Source: Sorghum bicolor (taxonomy: Eukaryota; Streptophyta; Magnoliopsida; Poales; Poaceae). From it: DNA of 64,000 nt. Both the position numbers and the translations under genes were made by a program. Positions 56,128 through 64,000 of the stretch are shown piece after piece. The notes under the pieces are model-generated. The model did not search any database. It was given only the letters and a program-made list of their open reading frames with translations, and was not told where the DNA came from. The stretch covers positions 16,729,202 through 16,793,201 of the forward strand of contig NC_012873.2 in assembly GCF_000003195.3 (NCBI RefSeq), given 5' to 3'. Position 1 is the first letter of the stretch; the number at the start of each line of letters is the position of its first letter.

Positions 56128-57710
56128 ATGGCCACTTTCGTCTTGCCGATCCCACGCTCCACGGTGATTTGGTTTGGGAGCCTCGAGTTCATGTCCACCG
56201 GTTTCGGCTATGACATGATGTTGATCTCGATCAAAGGACAGGGAGGGGTTCGCGTCACGCCCGCACGATCAAAGGTCCCGAGGCAGCCTCGCCACCACGC
56301 CTCCCCGCCCAAGAAGAGGCGTGGGCAGCATCGCCACCACCCCTCCGCCACCTCACGGTCATCGACTCGTGCAAGGCGAGCGGTGGTGCAGGAGCCGACA
56401 GTCCCCCGCGCCGAGGCCACGGGTACGACGGCCCAGCGACAGGACGACCACACGACGACATTGGAGGATGGCGTATCTCGCGCGCTCTCGCCCTCGACGG
56501 CACTGCTGCCACACGATTTGTTCGCCTCCAAGGGGGACACACCCGTTTGGTCTAGACAATGCAACGACGTCGCTCGCCAGGGCGATATGCCCGGACGCCC
56601 AGACGTATGTGGAGCGACCATTGGTCCTGCCGTGCGGCGCCAGGACACAGCAGCAAGCCTCCCAGCGGATGAGCTACCAGATTTCTCCCGGGTACGCAGC
56701 CTCCGACGCCTAGGACCCGGGCGATACACCATCACCTCTCTCAGGCAGCGGCTGGCGGAGGAGGGACGCGGATGCTTCTACGCTGCTGAACCAGATCCTG
56801 ACTCCGAATCCGACAGCTATGACCCTACAAGGGAGTGCTTCAACGTCGACGGGGAAGTGGCAACCACCGACGGCACGCAAGATGCCGTTGCCGGTGGCCG
56901 AGCCCTCGTAGCGAGAGAAGATCCCTGGACACCTGGGAACGATGAATAGTTCAACCCTCCGGCACAGGACGACAAAGCAGCATAGCTCGCGCAATTACGG
57001 GAGCTCAAGGCCAAGCTCGACGAGGACCGCGAACGACTCGCCCAACTCGAGCGGGCCCTCGAGCAGGACCAACCGAATCCGCACGACGGAGGCACCCGCG
57101 GTCGTGCTCGAGATGTGTACCAACAGATCGTCGGGGACAATGAGCTAGAGCTACCTGTCAGCCGCTTCCCTCGGGCAGGCCAAAATATCATGGCGGCAAC
57201 CATGCTGCTGCGTAACATGCCCGAGCCTTCAAATACTCAGGCGCGGCGTATTCGTGACGAGGTACAGACTCTGCTCCACATGGCGGCCGCTCAGCAAGCT
57301 GAGAGCTCGGCCTCTCGACGACGATGGGTAGTCACAGAAAAACACGCCGAGCCAGCCCGAATCGAGAGGGAGGTGTCTATCAACCAAGGACCACCCCCTC
57401 GAGATAGGAAAACGGCGCCCGTCCAAAAGCACCTCGTCGACAATCGAGGGCAGCGCGACGCCCGATATGACATCGACGAGCATCACCGCCAACATGGGGA
57501 CGCAGAGGAGCGCGGCTACAGCGCCCACCGCGACGGACGATACGATAGCGACGAAGACTAAATGCCCCTAGAACCACCGGGCCCTCGATTCTTTAGCAGA
57601 GCGATCCGCAGCACGCCGCTGCCGAGTCCGTTTCGACCCCCGACCAGCATTGCCAAATATAACGGCGAAACTAAGCCAGAGCTGTGGCTGGCAGACTTCC
57701 GGTTAGCTTC
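56128..57710 (+). pseudogene. Element E gag, with stops and a C-terminal deletion
   Basis: One frame from the ATG at 56128 (MATFVLPIPRS) is interrupted by stops at 56947-56949, 56983-56985 and 57559-57561. The N-terminal part is arginine/proline-rich. A coiled-coil-like ELKAKLDEDRERLAQLERAL lies near 57000, and the capsid start IAKYNGETKPELWLADFRL lies near 57650-57708. Just after this the gag capsid is cut off and the sequence jumps to the spacer before RT, so the rest of the capsid, the zinc knuckle and the protease are deleted. Confidence 0.75.
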
Positions 57711-57719
57711 GAACCAGCA

Positions 57720-59150
57720 GAAGGCACAAAGAAGATCCCGCTCGACCCCAACGGCTCCGATGACAAGGCTTTGTCAATCAGCGCCGACCTCGACCCCAAA
57801 TAGGAAGCCGTGCTCGTCGACTTTCTCCGTGTGAACGCCGATATGTTTGCATGGAGTCCCTCGGACATGCCTGACATACCGAGGAAAGTCGCCGAGCACT
57901 CCTTGGTGATTCGAGCCGATTCCAAGCCAGTGAAACAACGTTTGCGCCGCTTCGACGAGGAGAAGCGCAAGATCAGTGGCGAGGAGATCCACAAGCTTTT
58001 GACGGCCGGATTCATCAAGGAGGTTCATCATCCCGACTGGTTAGCAAATCCTGTATTAGTTAAGAAAAAGAATGGGAAAATGAGGATGTGTGTTGATTAT
58101 ACGAGTTTAAATAAAGCATGTCCAAAAGTTCCTTTTCCTTTACCACGCATCGACCAAATTGTTGATTCTACCGCGGGATGTGAGACCCTTTCGTTCCTTG
58201 ATGCATAATCTGGCTACCATCAAATAAAGATGAAAGAGTCTGACCAGCTCGCGACATCTTTTATCACGCCTTTTGGGATGTATTGTTACGTGACCATGCT
58301 CTTCGGACTTCGAAATGCTAGGGCAACATACCAGCGATGCATGCTCCACGTCTTCGGCGAACGCATAGGGTCCACAGTCGAGGCATACGTTGACGACATC
58401 GTGGTCAAATTGAAAAAACGGGGCGACCTGATTCAGGACGTCGCAATCGCCTTTAGCTGCCTACGCACCAACAAAATCAAGCTCAACCCCGAGAAATGTG
58501 TCTTCGACGTACCTCAAGGCATGCTCCTAGGTTACATAGTCTCCCAACGCGGCATCGAGGCTAACCCCGAGAAAGTCTCGGCCGTTGCAAGGATGGGGCC
58601 AATTCGAGATGTCAAGGGCGTGCAGAAAGTAAAGGGTTGCCTGGCGGCACTAAGCCGTTTCATCTCGAGGTTAGGAGAAAAGGCGTTGCCACTATATCGA
58701 CTCTTGAAGAAAGCCGATCGTTTCTCCTGGACCCCCGAGGCTGAGAAAGCCCTCGACAACCTGAAAAAGACGCTGACCACCGCCCCGGTCCTAGTTCCCC
58801 CTCAGCCTGCAGAACCTCTGCTCCTATACGTCGCAGCAACGACCCAGGTCGTCAGTGCGGCTGTGGTGGTCAAAAGGCCGGAGGAAGGACACGCGCTGCC
58901 AGTCCAGCGGCCGGTCTACTTCATTAGCGAGGTGCTCTCGGAAACTAAGGTACGGTATCCAGAAGTTGATCTATGTCGTGATTCTCGCCCGACGCAAGCT
59001 GTAGCACTACTTCCTCGGCCACCCAATCACGGTGGTCTCGTCCTTCCCCCTGGGCGAGATTATCCAGAATCGAGAGGCCACTGGCAGGATCGCCAAATGG
59101 TCGGTCGAGCTCATGGGCGAAACCCTCACCTATGGCCCCGCAAAGCCATC
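57720..59150 (+). pseudogene. Element E reverse transcriptase and RNase H
   Basis: RT is open at 57810-58208 (VDFLRVNADMFAWSPSDMP, RMCVDYTSLNKACPK) and, after a TAA at 58206-58208, continues at 58209 with SGYHQIKM, FGLRNARATYQRCM and the catalytic YVDDIVVK near 58388. RNase H follows from about 58740 (LLLYVAATTQVVSAAVVV; YFISEVLSE). A frameshift pair between about 58960 and 59150 scrambles its end. Not functional. Confidence 0.85.
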
Positions 59151-59910
59151 AAATCTCAAGCCCTGGCGGATTTCATCGCAGAATGGACAGACACCCAGCT
59201 CCCCCCAGCTCAAGTTCAAGCAGAGCTGTGGACGATGTACTTCGACGGATCCCTTATGAAGACAGGAGCTGGGGCAGGCCTGCTGTTCATCTCACCCCTC
59301 GATGTCCACATTAGGTATGTCATTAGAATACATTTCACCGCGTCTAAGAACGTCGCAGAATACGAGGCCCTCATCGACGGGTTAAAGATCGCTATCGAGC
59401 TAGGGGTTCGTCGCCTCGACGTCCGAGGCGACTCTCAGCTAGTCATCGACCAAGTGATGAAGGCTTCGAGCTGCCACGACCCAAAGATGGAGGCATACTG
59501 CAAAGAAGTACGCAGGCTCGAGGACAAGTTCCATGACCTCGAACTCGTTCACGTCGCGTGACGATACAATGAAGCGGTCGACGAGCTCGCTAAGATCGCA
59601 TCAACTCGAGGCACCGTCCCGCCCGATGCGTTCTCAAGAGACCTGCGCGAGCCGTCCGTCGACCTAGGCGCGGGGGCTAACCTCGAAACCCCCACTCCCG
59701 AGCCCGCTAACGCTATCGAAGCCTTACTAATGGCAGCAGAAGTAATGGAGGTCGAGCAGCGTCCCGGTCGACCGTTCTACTGGCGTACACCGTTCATCGA
59801 TTGCCTAATCCGGTGTGAACTACCGGAGGATCGAGCCGAGGCCCGTCGTATCGCTTGACGGGCCAAATCGTACATGATCTATGGCGAAAACGAAGAGCTA
59901 TACCGACGAA
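59150..59910 (+). pseudogene. Element E archaeal-type RNase H, truncated before integrase
   Basis: ALADFIAEWTD and then WTMYFDGS near 59230, AGLLFISP, NVAEYEALIDGLKIA and GDSQLVIDQV mark the second RNase H domain. A TGA at 59559-59561 interrupts it. The linker continues to NEELYRRS at about 59889-59912, the usual start of the integrase zinc-binding region, where the deletion begins. Confidence 0.8.
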
Positions 59911-60019
59911 GCCCGAACCAGGATAAATCTCTGTGTCATTCTTGCATCATCATCTGGGAGAGGTAACACGCACACAAGTTTACTCGTTGGTGTGGCCCCT
60001 CGGGGGCAAAACACCGACA
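59911..60019 (+). repeat. Element E 3' LTR, only the terminal 109 bp
   Basis: GCCCGAACCAGGATAAATCT ... ACACCGACA matches the end of the 5' LTR (55961-56069) with only a few differences. The upstream 970 bp of the LTR are absent. The junction shows short homology (GCCCG) to the internal sequence. Confidence 0.9.
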
Positions 60020-60125
60020 CAAATCTTTTGATTCTAGTTAGTCCATGTTTAAACACTAATTACCAAATACAACCGAAAGTTCTACAGTATCCAAATCCAA
60101 AAACTTTTCAGAACTAAACAAGGCC

Positions 60126-60345
60126 TTAGATCAAAAACTTTTTGAATTTCGCTACTGTAGCACTTTCTTTGTATTTGGCAATTAGTGTTCAATCATAGAC
60201 TAACTAGGCTCAAAAGACCCGCCTCGTGATCTACAGGCAAACCATGTAATTATGTATTCTTTTATTTATATTTAATGCTCTATGTATGTGCCGTAAGATT
60301 CAATGTGATGGGTAATCTTTAGAAGTTTTTAGATTTTAGGGTGAA
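60126..60345. mobile_element. Tourist-like MITE, inverted relative to its left neighbour
   Basis: Core CTACTGTAGCACTTTC and CTAACTAGGCTCAAAAGA, ending TTTTAGGGTGAACTAAGG. It abuts the right half of the split MITE. Confidence 0.6.
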
Positions 60346-60346
60346 C

Positions 60347-60576
60347 TAAGGTCTTGTTTTGGTGAGAAAAACTTTTGGCTCTAGTTACTTAGCACTTTCG
60401 TTTAAATTTGATAATTATTGTCCAATTATGGACTAACTAGGTTCAAAAGATTCGTCTCCTAAATTACAGACAAACTGGGTAATTATTTTTTTTATAAATA
60501 TTTAATACTTTATGTATGCGTCTGAAGATTCGATATAACGAGGAATCTTGAGAATTTTTGAAAACTAAACAAGGCC
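60347..60576. mobile_element. Tourist-like MITE, third in row
   Basis: Starts AGGTCTTGTTTTGGTGAG and ends GAAAACTAAACAAGGCC, with the family core (GGACTAACTAGGTTCAAAAG). Three family members therefore lie in a row from 60025 to 60576. Confidence 0.65.
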
Positions 60577-61101
60577 TTAGTTCAGCCACTTTTTACCTAA
60601 ATTGATGTCGAATCTGTTGAGTTTACCAACACGGCCTTCCATAGTTTTATAATTACTAGCAAAAATGCCCGTGCGTTGCAACGGAAGAAAAAAAACTATC
60701 AAATCTATATCTATATCTCTATTATCTAATTATATATATCTATACCTAATAATAAAGAGGCAAAATTTTAGGCTCTTATTTTTCGTCCATCCATTTTTTT
60801 TGTCTGTCTTCCTCTAACTAATGAACGATAAAGAGTTTCTTTTATCTGGACTTATATATATAACCCATGCTCATACGAGTTAGAATAACTTGCATCTAAA
60901 CCAACATGGAGTAGAAGTCCTAATATAGATAGATTCCTCACATCCTAAGTATTCTAAATAGAACTCTTAATAGTCAAACATAAAAGGATAAGAATTACAT
61001 TTTTTATTTTGCTCTGCTTTCTTTATTTAGTTAGATGTCAATCTGAGGCAAAAGAAAAATCAAAGTCCTAATCTGTAGTTCCTTCTTCTTCTTCTTTAAT
61101 A

Positions 61102-61359
61102 CTCCCTCCATCCTAAATTATAAGTCATTCCAATAATCTTAGAGAGTCAAAGCATTTTTAGTTTGACTAAATTTATATGATAGCATAATAATATTTATGT
61201 ACCATCTAAATATCATTAGGTTCTTTATTAGTTATATTTTTATAGTAATATCTATTTGATGTCATAAACCTTTCTATTTTTTCTATAATGTTGGTCAAAC
61301 TTAAGATGCTTTGACTCTCCAAGATTCTTGAAATGACTTATAAATTAGGATGGAGGGAG
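61102..61359. mobile_element. Stowaway MITE
   Basis: Near-perfect inverted ends CTCCCTCCATCCTAAATTAT and ATAAATTAGGATGGAGGGAG, flanked by TA on each side (61100-61101, 61360-61361). 258 bp with long inverted arms (AGAGAGTCAAAGCA ... TGCTTTGACTCTCC). Confidence 0.85.
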
Positions 61360-61444
61360 TAATAAAAAGGCAAAATTTCTCATCGTTTTGGATTTTGGTC
61401 GAGCCCAACTATTCGCTTGTTTCGGTCTAAAATTAATTGGTTTA

Positions 61445-61778
61445 GAGCAACTCCAGCCCACCTCCTAAACAAGCCCCTATTCTGAATCTAGGGACTTGAT
61501 CCAAAAAAATCAACTCCAACCCACCTCCTACTTGAGCTCCCATTTTTCATGTCCTCCCAAATTATAGTTTCAGCCTCTCACATCTAGAACCCCCTATCCA
61601 ATGGATCGCACCAACTTTCCTCTCCCCACCCATAATCAAGACAAGAATATGTGAGATAAGGACTTGGTCTATTTTTTTTCATTGGAGTTGGGTCTTAATT
61701 TGAGTCCCTAGTTCTTTTATCATAGTTTGTAAATAAAAGTTTAAGGGCTTCATTTAGAGACTTGGGCTGGAGTTGCTC
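61445..61778. mobile_element. MITE with GAGCAACTCCAGCCCA ends
   Basis: Inverted ends GAGCAACTCCAGCCCA and TGGGCTGGAGTTGCTC (one mismatch), flanked by TTA on both sides (61442-61444, 61779-61781). The 3-bp TTA duplication suggests PIF/Harbinger type. 334 bp. Confidence 0.8.
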
Positions 61779-62754
61779 TTAAACTTGTGTTAGGCTTCAA
61801 GTTAGATTTAGCCTATAACTTTTTTTCTCTAACCCAATTGGACCAGAAGTCCTCGTGTCATAAACAGAAAATAAGCTAAAAATAATAGGAAACCAGATCC
61901 GAATGAGATGAGCATTATTTAATTAATCTTTAGACCGGCGGATATATAAAGATATAGTGGACTGAAATTTTCACAATTATATATTAGAGAAAGACTTATT
62001 TCTTAGTATTTTTTCTTTACTTATTTTTTTGTTGTTATGTAGTAAAAAGGCAGTCTATTAATAGAACTCGTTCCAGAGTTTGATTCCTAGTGTTAGTTAG
62101 GAAAAGACGTCGGATGTGGAAGATTTTCTTTTTTGCCGTAACTGATTTCCATTTGTAAGATTTTTTGTGGTAACTTTTTTTTTGCCGTAATTGGTTTTCT
62201 TTTTTTTCCTCCCATTTGTATTTTTATGGTACTTTTTTACGTGGGGAGGGTTTGATTTTTTTTTTGCCGTAGTTGTTTTCCTTTTTTGTCGTATTTTTTA
62301 GATTGAAAACGGGAAGTTGGGTTTTTTTTAGAACTTTTTTTGGCCTATTTTTTTCCTGGATTGGATTGGAAACGGGAATGTTACCGTGAGTTAGAATTGG
62401 ATACGAATTGAGCTGGTCATCGAAGAGTGCTGGATGTAAAAATCGTGTCGTGTGCGGGATGTGCGGATCGGATACCGTATCAACATGGATAGAGTCGAGA
62501 CAACGTCAGCTCGCAGCTGGCCCGTGAGAACCACCAACCACGCCGATAGTTGCACGTCTCCGAAGTGCACGTACGGAGACCGCACCGCCCCCGGGGTAAG
62601 GCGGACAGAAAGGTGGACCGAAGAGGGTGGACAGAATTTTTTGGGCAGACTGAAATTTTCACAATTTAGTAGTAGGTATAGATTATAATTATATTATTAT
62701 TATTAATTATAAATTTATAAAGAGAGAAAATTTTAGTCTGCTTTTTTTTTTCGT

Positions 62755-63270
62755 CAGCTCGCCCTGTCCGCCCGCGACAACAGCAGCGACTCCCGGGCAC
62801 CTGCCGGTCGGGGTGGCGACAATGGCAAGGCGGCCCAGAACGAGGCTGGCAACTAGGACAACGGTGCTCCCAGGGGCGGCTACTCCGGCGGCCAAGGCTA
62901 CGGTTCTCCAAGAGGCGACTACTCTGGTGGTGGCCGCGGCGACGGCGGCTACGGTGCTCTGCAGGGCGACTACTCTGGAGGCCGGGGCAACTGCGGCGGC
63001 TACCACAACTAAGGCAGCAACGGCGGTGGGTACCAGCAGCAGGGGGCTACCAGCGCAATGACAACTACTCCCGTCCCCGGGGACGCGGCTACTACGGCAA
63101 CAACCGGAACCCTGTCCCCAAGCCCATCGTCGTCGAGGACATGAACTTGTTCCTGCCGCTTACCCGCCTCCTCTGCTCCGGCCCGAGCTGCCGCCACGGC
63201 TGCCCCCGCTCCGTCCCCCGCCCTCGCGCAGTCGTAGATTTTCTGATTAGTCGCTTCCTCGTCTGGTGAA
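62755..63270 (+). pseudogene. Glycine/arginine-rich (RGG-type) protein fragment
   Basis: GC-rich block encoding GGYSGGQGYGSPRGDYSGG, then GRGDGGYGALQGDYSGGRG and, after a one-base frameshift near 63045, RPRGRGYYGNNRNPVPKP. The RG/GY repeats are those of RNA-binding protein tails. In-frame stops occur at about 62851 (TAG) and 63010 (TAA), each one C-to-T change from a glutamine codon. No RNA-recognition motif or other domain is attached, and AT-rich repeat DNA surrounds it. It is probably a captured or truncated gene piece. The exact parent gene is not identified. Confidence 0.6.
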
Positions 63271-63410
63271 AGGAATTTGTGGAGAGATGAATATGTCCGG
63301 AGGTGCTCCAGGATACAGATGGTATAATATTTTTATTAAGTTTCTTTAGCTTAAATATCATTGTTGCCTTTTTCGAATTCTGGTTCGATATCTCTTTCGT
63401 TGCTATCCCT

Positions 63411-63435
63411 TTTGATTTGATTTGATTTGATTTGA
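63411..63435. repeat. (TTTGA)5 microsatellite
   Basis: Five perfect TTTGA units. Confidence 0.95.
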
Positions 63436-64000
63436 TAGCATACTCTCGTAAATCATGACATAGTCGAAGCTTTTTTTTTTGTCGATGCCGATTGATTTAA
63501 GCAATTCTAGAAGGTACTGTAGTCGGCACTCCAAAAGCAAACTGCTAATGGATTTATTAATTACTGAATCGACGTCATTTTTGTTGTTTTGATGTGATGG
63601 TTGATTTGTGGTAAAAGTTTTATCACCATTCTTACATATCTCACTGTTTTACTAATTTATCTAAATTTATGCTTGAGGATATTTCCACTACCTTTGCACA
63701 ATGTGTTGTTATGTCATATGAACACTTTATAAGCCCATATGTTCATAATCTACATACATTTAACTGATATATCATATTTTAGGAATTCTAATCTAAACAA
63801 AAAAAATAAAGCTAGCAACAAACTTCTCATGTTTTAATATAATACTAATATGTATTAAGAGGTAATATTAGAGTAAGATAAGGTTTGACTAATTTTTATT
63901 TTTATTATTAAATAAATATGTCTCCGAGCTACATATTATTGTAAATATTAATTATCTAATACCATAGATGTCATTGTTATCAACAAAATAAATTATGGAC
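63436..64000. other. AT-rich intergenic, nothing recognised
   Basis: No ORF, repeat end or RNA gene seen up to the window edge. Confidence 0.4.

Larger units (their letters stand above)
54990..60019 (+). mobile_element. Element E: Tat-like Ty3/gypsy retrotransposon, internally deleted
   Basis: A plus-strand element with a 5' LTR (54990-56069), primer-binding site, broken gag, RT, RNase H and archaeal-type RNase H. It then jumps directly to the last 109 bp of the 3' LTR (59911-60019). Integrase, the 3' flank and most of the 3' LTR are missing, as is the gag-protease junction. A perfect CAAAT duplication flanks it. The second RNase H identifies the Tat lineage. Confidence 0.9.
54850..60125. 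mobile_element. Tourist-like MITE split by element E
   Basis: Left half 54850-54989 (GGCCTTGTTTAGTTCTACCC...) and right half 60025-60125 (ending GAACTAAACAAGGCC) together make one ordinary MITE of the family. The five bases CAAAT are present on both sides of element E (54985-54989 and 60020-60024), proving that E inserted into the MITE. Confidence 0.85.
60656..62682 (-). mobile_element. Candidate non-autonomous Helitron
   Basis: On the minus strand, a 5' end TCTATACCTACTACTAAATT at 62682 is preceded by A. A 3' end has a hairpin-like CCGTTGCAACGCACGG followed by GCATTTTTGCTAG at 60656 and then T. These fit the Helitron rules (5' TC, 3' hairpin plus CTAG/CTRR, insertion between A and T). The span contains two younger MITEs and no Rep/helicase. 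Other TCTATACC/TCTCTAATATA ends of the same type occur inside (plus strand near 60739; minus strand near 61976), so the pairing of these two ends is uncertain. Confidence 0.45.

Noticed and set aside
56208..56735. Long minus-strand ORFs opposite element E gag
   Set aside because: They are antisense shadows of GC-rich gag sequence with no domain.

Overview
The window is plant nuclear DNA, and everything in it points to a grass (Poaceae), probably an Andropogoneae species such as sorghum. The evidence is intron-containing genes with GT-AG junctions and GC-rich first exons, Tat-type and Athila-type Ty3/gypsy retrotransposons, many small TAA/TTA- and TA-flanked MITEs, a tRNA-derived SINE, a Helitron-like end and an endogenous pararetrovirus. 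The species is inferred, not proven. Only four host-type genes stand out, and most of the rest is layered mobile DNA.

Layout. 1-18580 is a three-level nest of minus-strand Ty3/gypsy elements: a Tat-like element (A, 5' LTR 6895-7611) sits in an Athila-like element (B, 5' LTR 13363-14564), which sits in the gag of a second Athila-like element (C, 5' LTR 16221-18580). The LTR of C carries a foreign block with a plastid trnL-UAG copy. 18581-22468 is mostly unexplained and holds an orphan RNase H1 N-terminal-like ORF. 22469-25022 is a UEV1/MMS2 ubiquitin E2 variant gene (minus, 4 exons); a 961-bp fold-back Mutator-type element with a perfect 9-bp target duplication lies just upstream. 28602-32621 is a non-autonomous LTR element (D) with a solo LTR nested in it. 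33182-34865 is a MITE cluster.

35276-38266 is EMG1/NEP1 (plus, 7 exons), the 18S rRNA pseudouridine methyltransferase, with telo-box and site II-like promoter motifs. About 39431-46070 is a decayed, roughly genome-length endogenous caulimovirid with a capsid/movement-region ORF, protease-RT-RNase H, a third ORF of unknown function, and a 35S-like promoter at its right end. 47112-49119 is a type II phosphatidylinositol 4-kinase gamma (minus, 2 coding exons) with two ubiquitin-like domains.

51380-53854 is a hAT-like TTF-zinc-finger/DUF4371 transposase gene (minus, 2 exons) that looks complete except for one early stop codon. 54990-60019 is a Tat-like gypsy element (E), internally deleted but flanked by a perfect CAAAT duplication, that split a MITE in two. 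60656-62682 is a candidate Helitron, followed by a decayed glycine/arginine-rich gene fragment near 62755-63270.

The host genes are unrelated housekeeping functions (ubiquitin signalling, ribosome biogenesis, phosphoinositide signalling) and share no operon-like relation. The biological interest lies in the pararetrovirus, the order of nested insertions that exact target duplications reveal, and mobile elements beside or inside host genes.
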